Below, piece after piece: positions 45,190 to 59,435 of a DNA stretch of 64,000 bases. The position numbers and the translations under genes are program-made. The stretch is from positions 1,612,001 to 1,676,000 of the forward strand of contig NC_056050.1 of NCBI RefSeq assembly GCF_004379255.2, written 5' to 3'. The notes beneath the pieces are model-generated. The model was given only the letters and a program-made list of their open reading frames with translations, was not told the origin of the DNA and ran no database searches. Within the stretch, counting starts at the first letter, position 1, and each line of letters starts with the position of its first letter. The stretch comes from Salvia splendens (Eukaryota; Streptophyta; Magnoliopsida; Lamiales; Lamiaceae).

Positions 45190-45843
45190 TAGCGGCGGAT
45201 TTAAGTGTGAACAAAGGGGCACGAGTGTACCAAAAAAAAAAGTGCTAGTAGTGGTACAGTGGTAAACATATTTCCTTGTCATCCAGTTTCATTTCTTATC
45301 TATACAATGTCCTTTTTCTATCTTTTATTTTTATTTTCTACTAAATTATTTTATTTTTCTTTGTCTTGTAAAGTATTTTAATGTTTAGAATGCATTTAAT
45401 GTTGTTTATCTTTTTGTTTATTGTACATTCAAAAACCTTCTAAGTAATTTATTTAATTTTCTCTTATAAACACTTATTGATTCTCTTATCATGCATTTAT
45501 TTTACCTTTATTATTTCTCAATCCTTTGCAAAACAATTTAATGTAGTTTTAAATGTTTTACTCTTTCTAATGTATTTAAATTTTTATTTTTTCTATTTTG
45601 AAAAACGACTAAATTTATCTTAGATAATTGAAAATATGATTTCTTCATAAAAATAATATATGTTGCTAAACTTCAAATAAATCATTCATATAATACTATA
45701 AATATTCTCATTTTTATATATATTGAAGTTTTTATTGTCGAAAAAAGATATAAAATAATTAAAGCATCGATCGAATTTTAAAACTCTAAATCGTTATAAC
45801 TATTTATCGCACCCCCATATCGAAAATTATAGATCCGCCACTG
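45190..45843. mobile_element. hAT-like non-autonomous element
   Basis: 8-bp duplication gttgggct at 45182-45189 and 45844-45851. Inverted termini TAGCGGCGGAT and CAGTGGCGGAT. 654 bp, no coding region. An 8-bp duplication and YAGYGG-type ends fit hAT. Confidence 0.85.
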
Positions 45844-45871
45844 GTTGGGCTAAAGGATCTTGGATCATTAT

Positions 45872-46083
45872 AACTATTTATTGCTTGTTTTATTATTCTC
45901 GTTTTGAAAAAATAATATAAAATAGTTTGAAAAGGAAATAAAGTAAAGTAAGATGGAGAATAATATAGAGAGTTACTCTCTACATTATTCTCCCTCTTAC
46001 TTTAACTTTTTCTCCACCTTAACTATTTTATTTTTCTAAAATAATGCAAAAAATAAGCGTTTCACTTATCTTGGGACGAAGAA
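45872..46083. repeat. Palindromic MITE
   Basis: Inner arms pair closely around 'gagagttactctc' (about 45975). The right terminus CTTGGGACGAAG resembles the Stowaway-like family; the left terminus is degraded, so ends are approximate. Confidence 0.55.
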
Positions 46084-46089
46084 AATATT

Positions 46090-47538
46090 AAATTATGAGT
46101 TAATTAATTTAATTAACACATGCCCAATAGGTTGGCCCAAACCCATTCTTCAACTACGTGAGACTTGATATGAAAATCTATTTCACTTCATCTAATTATA
46201 TGCATAAATCTAAAAAATATTATTCACTCGTATTTTAATTAAGTATATTTATTTCCATTGATAATAAAAGTCTCATCATAATTATTTATTTCATGTATAG
46301 TTAGAATTGGATTTTATTTATTTTTCTTACTTTGTATTTCCGCATTTTATAAATATGTGAAATATTTATATCATTCACTCCCATAAATAATTTTGGTCTC
46401 TGTCTGCCACTAATTCGCGATTTTTTTAGTGACATGTCCCTCTATTTTCAGCATTTTTTTCAGGTTTCATTGATATGTGTATCACAAAATAACATAAAAT
46501 CATCACATGCATGAAATGTTTGCGTAATCTTATGACATGACTTGTTTGCATCATTATTTATATTAGTATTATATTATTAATATTTTATTTTTTGATATAT
46601 TGCAACTCTTACAAATACGTAAAATAATTGAATTGGGCCGGAGAGTTTGAAGCAAAATCAGATCAGGCCCGGCCCATCCACAATTCCCATGTGATTACTG
46701 ATTTGTTGACTCATAAGAACCCAACCACGATTCCTAAACATCAAGCTGGGGAAGGAGATGAAAATCAGAATCCTTTTTGATGAAAATTCTTCAGGTCTGT
46801 TAAATTATGTACATTATGCATTTGGTTTTACTTTTTTTAAAAAAAAATTGCATAAATTAAGATTAGTTGGAGCTGTCATAATCTGTGCAATATGTTTAGA
46901 ATTTTGGTGTATTAAAGAATCACAGTTTATTATTAAGAAAACAACTTAGAATTCATCAGACCTAAATGGATAGTTGTTTCTCATCTTAGTCTCAGACTTT
47001 CCATGGCTTATCTTATTTTATTTCCAGAGCTCTATTATTAATTTATCATGAGATAGCCTCATAAGTTGATGATGAGAAAGAAGGAATATTTCCCAATTAT
47101 TGTTGCTATTAATAATTAATAATCTGCTTCACGTTTGCTTGTCTGCTTGTTGACTGGATAATAGTTATATAATAATAAATAAGTTATAAAGGAAAACTTT
47201 TTCTCTGTTTATTAGTTTAAGAGAGGAAGAGAGAAACAATTGATAGAGTTGAATAAGTTAAGCAAAGACAACTAGCAAGCATAGCTTTTTCTATAATCTG
47301 GACATGATCTCTATCTCATCCTCCAGCTATATATAATAATCCGTTCCATTTCAAAGCGAAACATTTCTTTTATGGGCACGAGATTATATGTAGTGTTATT
47401 TAGTAAGTATGACAAAGAGAATGGGTTTTCATATTTAGAAATGTGTCATTTTGAAAGAGACATTGCAATAAGAAAAATGTGTCGTGTTGAGACGGAGAGT
47501 ATTTATTTTCTCAACCATTGCAACAACTTTTGCAATTA
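46090..47538. other. Intergenic, nothing recognised
   Basis: Only short open frames without domain wording; AT-rich. Confidence 0.4.
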
Positions 47539-47750
47539 CTTCCTTCGTCCCCTAAAAATAGAAACTCTTTCCATTTTAATCCGTCCCATAGAAATAAAAA
47601 CTTTCTACTTAAGGTAATTTTTTTCTCTCTACTAAGGTGGGATCCATTTTCCACTAACAGATTTTTCTTTCTATTTCTCTCTTACTTTATCAATTTTGTA
47701 TTAAGATCTTTGTCGTTTTATAAGTTCTTACTTTTAGGTGACGGAGGGAG
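47539..47750. repeat. Stowaway-like MITE
   Basis: TA-flanked; CTTCCTTCGTCCCC at left and GGTGACGGAGGGAG at right. Confidence 0.8.
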
Positions 47751-50458
47751 TATTATTTTGTTAGCTTTTTATAATTTGAAAAGTTTAGATTATACTATAT
47801 GGTGTGTGCATGTTCCAAGGAAATAATTTGTTGTTCTTTTAAATGAGTCCAAGAACAAAATCTGGCAGAATATCATATGTTAGTGCATCTTGTTCTTTTG
47901 AATCTTTCCTTTTCTTTTTCTTCTATTTTTAAAACTTGTGCACGAGCACCACTCTACCATGTTAGTGTATATAATGATATTATTTTTTATTGAATTGATC
48001 AATTGACAATATAAAATTAGTACTCCTATAAGAAAAATAAAATAGATTGTGCATCCCACAATGTTGACACTAGTTAATTCCTTGATAAAGTCAATAGAAA
48101 ATTGTTCGAATTATAATTAACTTTAAAAAATATTTTATTAGTTTTCTAGGAAACTTAGCTTCTATCAATTTCCATTCCTAACGGTTGGATTTCTTGTTTT
48201 TGCTACCATCCAAAATCAAGAGTTTAGATTAATAATTAAATATGTTAGTCATCTAGATTTTGTATGCTAATCATGTTACATTTGTTAGATAATTGAGGCA
48301 CAAGCTAACACCATTTGCCACAACACACTTCACTCATTTGAGGTGCTTAATTTCAGCCCCAAGATTATGATAAGAAACAAAGGCATTGAGTAATCATTTT
48401 CACCTGTTTTAGACAGATCCAAAGTTAATTTATAGGCACTAATAAAGTCAAGTGCTCACCAAATAATTAATTTATTTCTAAGTAAGCTAATACTCGATGA
48501 AGGTTGATTTTGTTATATTATTATTATTATTATTTTTTTAGCTTAAGTTGAAAATAAGATGAGTCACCAAAGTTACCAAAGTTTAGGCTACTTTTTGCCC
48601 CCTTTATTAAGACAAAATATCTACTTGTTAATTAGCAGTGGTTTTACTGTTTCACGTTTAATTAATGTTTATTTAGTTACATGGGTGGGGGCTATTGCCG
48701 TCCTAGGATTATATGAGGTTAACAACTCTTTAATAGAGTTCACCACTCTAAATATTGATTAATTTTTGGGTTAATTGCCTATTAATGTATAAACTTTTAT
48801 TTATTTTGCAATTTTAATATGAATTTTTTAAAATATTTTAATAATGGTTATCACATTTTGCAGTATTAATAATTCGAGTTTTGGTGATCATAAGAGATCA
48901 CTAATTAAACTCTATCTAATTAAGTAGATAGAGTTTACTTTTTGTATATTTAGCATGTGGATGAAATAATCAAACAAGAATGATGCATATGTGTTCAATG
49001 TGATTTAATTTGATTTTTACTCGTATTTCTTATAGATGTAGGAGTACTATATAAAAAACTTAATAGCATATATAGAGAGAATTTACTTTAGTATTGGTTT
49101 TGTGCTTTTAATATTAATTCTTAATATTCAAAAATAAAAAAACTAAATCATGAGTAGGGGGCCCACATGAATACTTTATCACATGCTATCCACATGTCGA
49201 CAAAAGCGTTAGTTGGATTAAATTGTATGCCTTTGTCTTAACGTTTCTAGTTCCAAATTCCAATTTTAGTACTACTAGTATTTCCCCACAAATAAAAAAG
49301 CAAATATAATAAATAAATATAGAATACATAGGAATGTAACTGGATCGCAATATCCATTTGAATAGATTTTAAATGAGAACTTCTATATTTAAATAAAGAT
49401 GAATAGTAGTAATTTTTTTCGATAATGAATATTTATAAAAGTAGCCTATATTTTACCAAAATTATTGATTAGTTATGATTTTGCAACTAATTAAGGTTTT
49501 GGCATTGATATAGTTTGTTACGAACTTACGTGACACTATCTCGCATCAACTAAAACGAAGTCATAGTGAAAGCAATGAATTGAAACAACATCGTATTATA
49601 CTAAATTAAATAATTTCATTCATTATTCTCCCTTCAAACTTGTTTCTAATTTTCCATTTTACATTTTCTCCCTTCCATGTCATTCTTTCTTAAGGAAAAC
49701 TTTAATTCAACAAAAAAAAAAAATTTCTCTAGTCGACATTGTTTGGCTGTCTATAATATGACATCTAATAACGTCACATAAAACTATATTAGTGTCCAAA
49801 TATTGATTAATTGCAAATCAAAACAAATCAATGATTCAGTATACTTTACATGAATATTTTAAAGCTAGTATGTAAAATTAAAAAAAAATTACAAACAAAT
49901 TACTCACTAAATTATTAGATCAAAAAGCTATATGAAAACAGAAACTTGTTCCGAGATTTGAATTTTTCATTGTACATTGGGATATTAAATACAAATTTAT
50001 TATCCTAACTGTTAGGATATCCCACAATGTGTTCATCAGCTTTGACTTTCAATCACATCTAACAATGACTTTTGTATAAAAGGCCATTTTAAGCTAACTA
50101 AACCTGGGGCCCTAATTACATCATTTTCTTAAGATTATCTGTATTATTTTATTTTTATTTTTGTCAAATATATAAAAATATCTCGACAGCACTGATGCAC
50201 GTAATTCCTAGTATTTATTTCTGAAGTAAATGTAGAAATTTTATGCATCGCAGTACATACTAGACAAATCAAAGAATCAACGTAATAAAAAAATATCATG
50301 ATTATATATTACAAGTAAAGTAAAATTTTCAGAATGTATTTGATTGACTGCATGCATGCCTTTTTTTTAATCAAGTTATGTTTAATTTTTAATTATTTCA
50401 AATTCTTATATAAGTTTCAAATGTTTATATATACCTAGACCGTGCATGGTTGAAATCG

Positions 50459-50509
<51 letters not shown>

Positions 50510-53500
50510 TGTTTTGAGTAATTTTTTATTGCTTTTGTGAATTACATACTACAAAATTTGTATAAATTGTCTCATTGTGAGACCGGGCGAGATCTAAATT
50601 CAAACTTGATATTTCAGTGACATAATTTTAATCGGGGTATTCTGATTTTAGCATTATTATGACTTAATATAAACTCAAATATGACATCATTTTGGTTGAC
50701 GTCTGATAGTGTCATCAACCTATGTAGTGTTGAAATCTAGACGGGTTGTAAAATCATAACTGATTAATAGGTTGGTTGCAAAATTAGCACGTATCCATAA
50801 TTTGATAATTTACTGACAAATTTTAAAGTTAGTATGCAAAACTACAGGCAAATTGCCTTTTCTGATTTTACTAGTGATCATAAAGATATGTATCTTGATT
50901 CGTCTTAACGTGAGACTGGCTGACCCAAGGAGATCACCATAATATGTGTGCAATATGCAAAAGATGGAAAGGATGGATGTATGAGGGGTTTGGGACATTA
51001 TATTTTTCTTTGCCTAAAAGTTGATAATAAAAAGATAGATATATAGGTCCACTACAATTGCAAAACAATGTTGCCCACTAGAAATGAGAGGCCATCAACA
51101 CACTCATTTCCTTTTTCCTTTGGAACTTCATGTAATGTCTATATCACTTTCAACATGACTCCATACTTATAGTATTTTTATGGCATGACTAAAGACACTA
51201 TTATTTAGATGTCCAACTTTTCTCACATTATCCAATCAAGGGAGTGAGATCATCAATTAACCAATTCAATATGGATCTATCATGTGCTTACATGCCAATG
51301 ATATGTATAAAATGTCAATTTACAATCTTTGAAGTATAAACAAACCCTAAGCATTCACAATTCAATGACAATCTAGCACAATCAAACATTTACAAAGTTT
51401 TTTAAATTAAAGATTATTGGATTTAAATTTTGTTGGGATTATATAGTTGGAAAATTGAGCATATACTTGCATAAATTTATTGCTTGGAGCCCTATAATCT
51501 TATTGAAATATCAAATATTAGATTACCTCCAATTTATCTCATATAAATTTGACAAATCGCACTCTTAGCTATATAAGTGACATATGTCTCTTAAACGTCC
51601 CCACGGCGCATTCATTGTGTTCGACGTCCCTGTGGAACGAGCTAGAGCATCGAATTTTGGAATGATCTAAGGACATCCATAATAAGGCTCGATTTCACAA
51701 TCGCCACACATACTGTGAAATTGAATGTGTTTTGACTGAATTTGAAAATTTTTAGTGACAAAGAAAAAGCGAATTGTAGTTGAAAATGGGTCCTTATTGC
51801 AAGTTAAATAAGGATTTAGGTAGCATGCATATATTGCTTGTAATGTGAAAATAGGCTAATAATGTAGGGGTATATAGCCTATAGCCTCTTGCTCAACTAT
51901 TTCATAACAAAATAAGTGCCATTATAGTTGAACCATTTCCTAAGTCATTTGGTCTATAAAGATAGCTACCTTTGAGACAAAGAAATCTTAACACGCTTCA
52001 CTATTCAACTCTCTCATTCTTCGACTCCCATCATTTTATTTTATTATATTTTTTCCAAGATGGTTATAAGTTGCTTTCTTATTTTAAATATCATTACTAC
52101 CACAAACACCCTAAGTTTATTTCATTTTTATTTATTAGGACCATTAAAAATTCAACGATAAAGACGTGGTAACTTGTGCGTACACTTGTCATTGGATGAA
52201 CACAACATTGATTTTGATAAGTAAATAAAAATTATGAAGTAAGCTGGTTTTTATTTTAAAAAATGCACACATATTTATAAGCCGGCGACACTACTCAAAT
52301 GGGTTGATGTAAACACATGAAAATTGATAATCACTGATTTGCGCGAATAAAACTTCGATATATTTAATTGACATATTCAATACTTGTATAAATATTAATT
52401 GTGGTTGAGTTTTTATGGTTGTCTTATTGAACTCTTTCTCACTATATTCGATAATTTGGACATTTTTCTATTACATTAAAAAAAATGTATTCACTTTATT
52501 AGGATGTGGTAGATTTTGCATAATACATGTACATTGGATCCTTATAGAATACATGAAAGGATTATACTTTATCAAAAAATGTACATACAGAAAATAGTAA
52601 GTGGAGTATTATCTATAAACCAGACTCCGATCCAAAGTAGTATACTATATAATTATATTCAATAAAATTTCTACATGTACATAATAGTCTTATCTATAAG
52701 TAAGACTTCAATAAAATTTATTCTCTCATCCCAAGAAATTATTACTCCATAAGTTGGTTGACAAAAAACTTTACAAATTTCGAAGACCTTTTTATGTTGA
52801 TTTATGTGTGTGGAAAATACAAGGACTGATTTGAACTGAATTCAAGGCAATAGTGGATTTCTAACTTAATTTCAACACAGCAAGAAATGCCAAATTAATG
52901 TTAAACCAGAAACCCAACAATATTGTGGTATTATAACCAAACATCACTTTGTTCTTCACCAAAATTTGTTACTATTATTTTACTTATTGATTATATCCTC
53001 GAATATTTCTCAAAAATGCCGTTAATTAAACGTTGAAATTGCAGCAAAATAATTAATATTATTATTACCATTTATAAGGAATTTAATCTTGGGTTAATTC
53101 CTACCTTCTTTATATGTTAAATGGGATATGAATCAAACTTTTTGCATAAAAATATAATTTTGGAGAGAATACATAAATAGAGAATAGTAAATTTATGGAG
53201 TCACGTTTATATAATAACAAATCGGTTTATTTGTAATAATTTTATTCAACTTTAACTACTTTTACTTGTTTATTAATGCTGATTTTGGCTTTATAGATTA
53301 ACATTCCTTTTTCACCTTATTTCTCTTATCACATTATCCCTATATCGCTTAAATTTACTACTATAATCTTGTGCGGATAAACATAATATGGTCATTCAAC
53401 ATCATTTAATTGAAAAAATGACTAAAGTTAGGGGATATAGATTGTGATTACAAGGTGGAAATTCAACTTTTCTTTTTCTGTTCAAGACTATGAACAGACT

Positions 53501-53569
53501 ATGATATTCACTGGTTCTCAATAACTAATTATCTCGTTGATTTGTAGCCATTTCGAAGTACTAGAAGTA
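47751..53569. other. Long intergenic stretch
   Basis: No gene, tRNA or clear transposon seen in 5.8 kb. Contains an (ATT)n microsatellite at about 50459-50509. A 67-codon open frame at 48559-48762 has no supporting evidence. Confidence 0.4.
50459..50509. repeat. (ATT)n microsatellite
   Basis: About 17 uninterrupted trinucleotide units. Confidence 0.95.
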
Positions 53570-53830
53570 TTCCCTCCGATCCCCATTAGAAGTCTCATTT
53601 TTTACCAGCGCAAGATTTCAGAAATTATTTAACTTTGTAAATGAAAATAATAGAAAAAGTTGTGGAATGTGGGTCCTACTTTAATATACTATTAATTTTA
53701 TAATAAAATATGAATGAAATGAGTTAATGGAATGTAAGGTCCATTTACCAAAAACAGTAAAAGTAAAATGAAATTTCTAATGGGGATCAGACGAAAATGG
53801 CAAAATGAAACTTCTAATGGAGACCAAAGC
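53570..53830. repeat. Stowaway-like MITE, degenerate right end
   Basis: TTCCCTCCGATCCCCATTAG at left. 'ctaatggggatc' and 'ctaatggagacc' repeat the inverse at right. Confidence 0.6.
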
Positions 53831-53835
53831 TAGTA

Positions 53836-54056
53836 CTCCCCCAGTCTCATAAAAATATGTGCACTTTCCATATTCGTCCGTCTCACAAAAATATGTGCAT
53901 TCCATTTTTAGAAAGTTATATCAATTTAATATGTAGGTCTCACTATCAACTAACACTACTTCACAACCATTATCACTCTCTTATTTTACCATACCATTCT
54001 CCTTCTCTTCTTATTTTACTAATTTTGTATGCCTAAATTTTATAGGACGGAGGGAG
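53836..54056. repeat. Stowaway-like MITE
   Basis: TA-flanked; CTCCCCCAGTCTCATAAAAA at left and TATAGGACGGAGGGAG at right. Directly adjacent to the preceding MITE. Confidence 0.8.
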
Positions 54057-55991
54057 TAGTATTTTTTAGTTACATATGATAGTATATTTATATAATATTC
54101 CTACTTTAGTATTTGTGTGACTGTTATGTCAATATATATATATATATATATATAGGAGGTTGATCAAAACAAGTATGAGTTTATATAAAGAAATACAGGC
54201 CAAATTTCAGCCATAGGATATGGCGAGATCATCTTGATTTTAAAACATCTGATGGCTCAAATATGTCATTAAATATTTTTATTTTATTCAATAAAAATCC
54301 ATTAAGGTTAATTAAGTAATTAGCTATATCACGTTGGTTATGGCATCTCCTATAATCTTGCCATTTCTCTTTCCAATATCAGAGTTTAGGCGTGAATTAT
54401 GAGATAAATTTCTTAAACTGCATCTTCTACCTATATTCATCTTCTTCAGCCACTGTAACATCAAACTTCAATTATAATTGTTTCAGATTATTGTTTTACA
54501 TTCTTAAATATATATCATCTTCGTTGGAAGATCATAACTCCAATCGAGTTACAGATTTTTCTGTTCAATTTTATATTCTATATCATCATCGTTGGCAAAT
54601 CGAAAAATCCAAAATGGAATCCGACATACATTCTACTTCGCACGTAGATAATCACTCATATTCCGATGACGTTGTTGGCAATACAAGTTATGGTCATATT
54701 TTTTATTTTCAGTTGTTTGTTCTGCTCTGATTCACATATTTGTATCTGTTTATGTCATCGTATTCGTTTATATGAATCTTTTGTAATTATATTATTTGAT
54801 CGATTTATCCTCTATGATTCAATTTCTGTATAGTATGACACATTTTAGTTGAAGATAGTTGTATGAGTTGTATGCCGCGATTTCATCCTATTATGACATA
54901 TTATCATTCTACATCCAGTAGATGGAAGCTTGTTTTTAATCTTCATCGTTAGTTTATCATGACCCATATATCCATCTATTATGACCCAAGTGATTAATTT
55001 AAGTTTTTGGTGTATAAAACACTAGTTTTATTTGATGACTCTAATGTTGCCTAAATATGACCCAATATACCCACATAACGATATGACATATAAAATCGTT
55101 TATTATGACCCAAAAGTATATTTAATGTTATTAAGAATTTTTTTTTGCAGGATTCAATCGTTATAGCTTTTTTGTATGTTAAAAACTTGCATAGACTCGT
55201 GTAGGGAGATGATCAAAATAAAAATGCATTTAAATCCAGAAATGCAGCCCAAATCTTGGCCCTAGGATTAGATGATCTAATGGTCAATAATTAACCAAAA
55301 ACACGGAAGGTCATAATTAAGCAATTTTAGGTCATATATATAATATTTGGGTTTAATGTCATGCTAAGATCATTTTAGGTCATGTTCTGTTAGCATGACC
55401 TAAAAATTAACTAACTATGACCTAACAATGCACTACGTATGATATTGTTCTACGTCTCTGTATTTAAATGTAGTTGCATAGATCAAAACCCGACTCGTGT
55501 ATTGGTTTTTAAATATGATCAACGCACGGGAATATTATTCGTTCGTACTACTACTATTTTTTTTGCATCCAAACATATATATCTAATAGAACGAGTCATT
55601 TTGGTTTTTATAGTTTTATGCCATGACTCATGTGATGGTATATTATGACACAGATTTACCTGACAATTCTATGAATCACATTCAATATATATTACAAGAT
55701 ACAACATGGTCATTTTTGTTTTTTTGTAGTTTTACGCAATTCCTCATGTGTCCGTATATTATGCCACAGATTTACATAACAATTATATGACACACATTCA
55801 ATATACATTACAAGAAATAATTGTAAAGAATTTAAAGGTCATTTTAAGGGAATTTTTTATCAGCTTATAGATGAAACAATGTGTTGTACCAATGACATCC
55901 ACATGCTGAATAAAACATGATTCAAAAACAAGAGAAATACTATCTTTGATGAAATGAACAAAATGATCCACTAATCTAAGTTACGACATAA

Positions 55992-58892
55992 TCATTTGGC
56001 GAGATCCATAGTCAGCAACCAGTAATACATAACTCGTTCATCTGGAGTAAGCTTGCATGACACTGTAACTGCTCTCTCAAGAAATGGTGAACGCAATGCA
56101 TTAGAACATCTCAAGTCTGCCTTAGGGCGAATGTTCATCTTCAATTTTTGTTGGTTGTCATGTAGCTACAATTAGACGGTATAGATCAGTTATATGTGAT
56201 GTATAAATTTAATATATGTTCAGTTTAGGCAGTACACGCCTTACTACGTATAACTAAATAGATAATTACAACAAATCTTACTTGTTCGTTTGTATAGACG
56301 ACCAATTCTTTGCCCAGTTTTGTTTCTGACTTTTTAGCGAAAGGTGTGACAAAATCCTCATCAGCATCATCACATTCCATGTACGCTTCCACTGCAGACT
56401 GTACAATGGCTTCCACATCGAGTTCATTATCCTACATATTTATTACCAGAAAGGTACATAAGACGTCATACAAAACTGTACTATTTCATTGATAATGTAA
56501 TTAAGGATAGACACATACATTAGTTTCATCCTTGCTTATAAGCTTATTATACAAAATTGGTATTGATTTCGTTCCCGAAGCTTCTGAATAAAATTCATCA
56601 GCAGCATCATCTCCACCGCCTTCCATGTAGTCGGCCATGGCTGATTTTACAATCTCTTCCACATTGATACATCCTTCATATTTATAATACATTGCACATT
56701 TAATAAGTGTAATAATATTTGGCTGACGTTGTTCTACTTTTTTTTGGTTCATAATGGATGCATACAAGAATATATTTCAAAGCTGGAAGTACCTTTTCTA
56801 AACCCGTCAGATGTGATGCATTGCTACTACTGTTAAATGATGTACCAATTATTGGGTTGTTGACCTGGTACTCACTCTGGAACAATCATATATGTTAAGT
56901 GTTATATATCACCTCAACAAACATGGTAGTACACATAGTTTTCGAATGACATTTTAACATTAACATTTACCTTTGATGCACACAAAAGAGCTGCTCCAGA
57001 ACTAACACTTATAACAGTTTTTTCAGTGTCCGAGATTTGGATCCTTCCTATAGCTGTGAAGCTACTAATCTCCGAAACAGACTAAAATAAATGGTAGTAT
57101 TAATGAATGTTTACGTATGTCATAGATATACAAAAAAAATTGCATAGTATGATAATATCAAGACTTTAACCCTATTTATTGCGATCTATATCAATAAAAG
57201 TAAAAAATTATTACACAACAATTACCTTGTTTACTCCGGCCTGTGGTGTAACAACACAATTCTGTACTCCATTTATGTTAGTTCTTTTTCCTTGTTTCAA
57301 ACCGATTCTTCTTGCGAGATCACCCTGCAATTCAGTTTGGTTGTCAAACAAAATACTTTGGATAATGGTATCAAAAATCAAACTAAAAGAGCAATTATAT
57401 GCTAAATATATAATAAAAGTTTTGAAATAGGTTCCAAATAGTAGTACGCTCGGAGAATACACTAACAAGTACAACAAACATTAAATATGTGTTTTCGGTC
57501 ATACTAATCGATTTTTAAGTCATAAAAACATATGGTTAAATTAGGTCATAACAAGCTGGAACTTGGTTATATGTCCAACGCGTTCACTGACAATGACAAA
57601 AAAATTAAATGGAGAATTTTGGGTCATAATAAACGGATTATAGAGTCATAATACATACGTTTAATTTGGGTAATAATAAGCAGGCTCTAGGTCATACGCA
57701 TGGAGAATATGCGTTTGGGTCATATTAAACACATATTTGCTCATGGAAATAAAAAGGTTAAACATCGTGCTAAATGAGTATGACCCTGGGTTCCACATTG
57801 TCACTGCATCATTACACATTTCAAAAGTCTTGTCCACAACAAGTATGGCCATGGGTTCCACATTGGCACTGGATCATTACAAATTTCAAAAGTCTCGTCC
57901 ACAACAGTATTCAAATATTTAGTACAGGCAACTTGGTTCACCAGCAAAAATTACATTGGTTTCGAGTTAGTCTTCAACTTTCGTTCTTTATTACATTACA
58001 TTTGTAAAACTAGGAATTAAACATTTAAAGTGTAACACCAGTGGCTGAGTCATTTTTGGATTTAATTACATAATGTGCAATGTGCAATGTAAGCATAAGA
58101 AAGAGGTTAATATTGAGTCATAAGTGTCATAACAAAACTATTGTGTAATAGACAAATCATCACAATCATAGAAAGTTATTACTATTTTTTTCATGTACAT
58201 ACCTTTTCCAGAATTGGATACTTGTTTATCCGTCTCTTTCCCTTTAGACGCTTGAATGATTTTTGTATGAGTTCCCGTATCTGAAAGCATATTACAACTA
58301 CGTGATACTTTTACAGAAACATATTACAAACATTAAACAAAAATGAAATTTATTTAAACTCCAGCCTGTCACCAAAAATCAAACTTTATTTCCCACAAAC
58401 AATGGGTAGTACCTAACCAGAACAGTGAGGAATATATGACAATATACAACTTAAGCATATAAATATTCATTTATTCCATAACTTTTTTCAGCATACTTAT
58501 TCATCAGTAATTAAAGAGCAGAGCTACAATAAGGGTTAGAAGGTATAAATTTAACCTTGATTTATGTCATGGATATCAGGAATGGCTTCAGTTGAGGGTT
58601 CTGTTGAATTTTCGACTTTTGGTTATGAAACAAAAAAACACAAGTAAATACCAAATTCCAAAATAGAATCAAAACTACATGCATCAAAATACCAGAAATT
58701 GGTATCGTATTTCCTGTCGGAGCTTTTGGGATAATTGGTAGCTTTTTCTTCGACGTCGTTCTTTGATAAACTACGTGAACAACAAATTGAAGATATTAAT
58801 CGGCCTGATTTTGTCAACTTCAAGTCATGGGTTACAACATCTTACTTACCTTTTCCGTCATGAGACGCGGATCCAGCTCTTGTGTTGACCAT
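55992..58892 (-). CDS. Multi-exon gene of unknown function inside the TIR element
   Basis: Exons by splice-site reading (minus strand): 58892-58850, 58770-58693, 58615-58556, 58280-58203, then 57324-57226, 57081-56971, 56876-56793, 56722-56519, 56431-56282, 56165-55992 (stop). All have GT...AG introns. The first four join in phase 1, the last six in phase 0, all without stops. The 58203/57324 join does not keep frame, so an extra exon between is needed or the model is wrong there. Protein: MVNTRAGSAS start, Lys-rich stretch (YQRTTSKKKLPI), two related acidic repeats (EEIVKSAMADYMEGGGDDA and EAIVQSAVEAYMECDDADE), and a C-terminal RSPFLERAVTVSCKLTPDER. This last motif resembles the segment before Ulp1-type protease domains in plant transposon proteins, but no protease follows. 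Start is uncertain; the frame is open up to 59066. Confidence 0.6.
57778..57907. repeat. Two-copy tandem duplication, period about 65 bp
   Basis: 'gggttccacattg.cactg.atcattac' and 'tttcaaaagtct.gtccaca' each occur twice. It lies in the stretch where the cargo gene lacks a phase-consistent exon. Confidence 0.88.
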
Positions 58893-59386
58893 GGTTGAAT
58901 TAGAGTTTTCTTCCCCTTCTTCGTTGAGTTTTGGATTCTTACTAGGTTTTTGGTAGCGGAAACGGATTTTCTCGCAGAGGCGTTTTTTGGTGCAGGCGAA
59001 GATGAAATAGTGGAGGGGATGATTAATTTGTAGAGCTTTGTATGGTTTGGGCTTTTCGGATGGCAAGAATATTTGTGTGTTTTTCAGAGCAGATTCTAGG
59101 GTTTGGGCGTTTTTGAGTTGAGATTTTGGGGAGAGAGAGACGAATTGAATGGCGCGATCAGATTAATAACGTGTGGAGTAATGATCCCAATTAATCCGCT
59201 ATTAAAAACCGGAAGGCAGTTGTTTATATTTTATATACCTACAGTACCCTTACATGACACAGAACACTACTATTATGACCCAAAGAAATCGTTCCCAATT
59301 GCAGATCGTGGCCATTCATTTCCAGATCTCACGATCCGTATTTGGTCTGAATTTCTTTACATAAGGGCTTCTTTTGGAAGATTAAA

Positions 59387-59390
<4 letters not shown>

Positions 59391-59432
<42 letters not shown>
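59391..59432. repeat. (TA)n run between two TIR elements
   Basis: About 21 TA units. Confidence 0.95.

Positions 59433-59433
<1 letters not shown>

Positions 59434-59435
<2 letters not shown>

Larger units (their letters stand above)
54155..59390. mobile_element. 5.2-kb TIR element bounded by (TA)n, carrying a spliced gene
   Basis: Left end GGAGGTTGATCAAAAC... and right end (reverse complement) GGGTTTTAATCTTCC... are imperfect inverted repeats of about 100 bp; the shared block is 'TATAAAGAAATACAGGCCAAAT' on the left and its near-copy on the right (about 54183 and 59355). Both ends abut (TA)n runs (54132-54154, 59391-59432). A further copy of the left terminus lies at about 55205 (GGGAGATGATCAAAATAAAA), which suggests a nested or rearranged relative. 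A TATGACC motif recurs many times near both ends. The cargo gene is annotated separately. MULE-like is likely but no transposase was found. Confidence 0.6.

Noticed and set aside
46758..46949. 63-codon open frame
   Set aside because: Runs through poly-A/T low complexity; no support.
48559..48762. 67-codon open frame with hydrophobic C-terminal part
   Set aside because: No recognised motif, no neighbours, no splice or codon evidence; chance frame likely.
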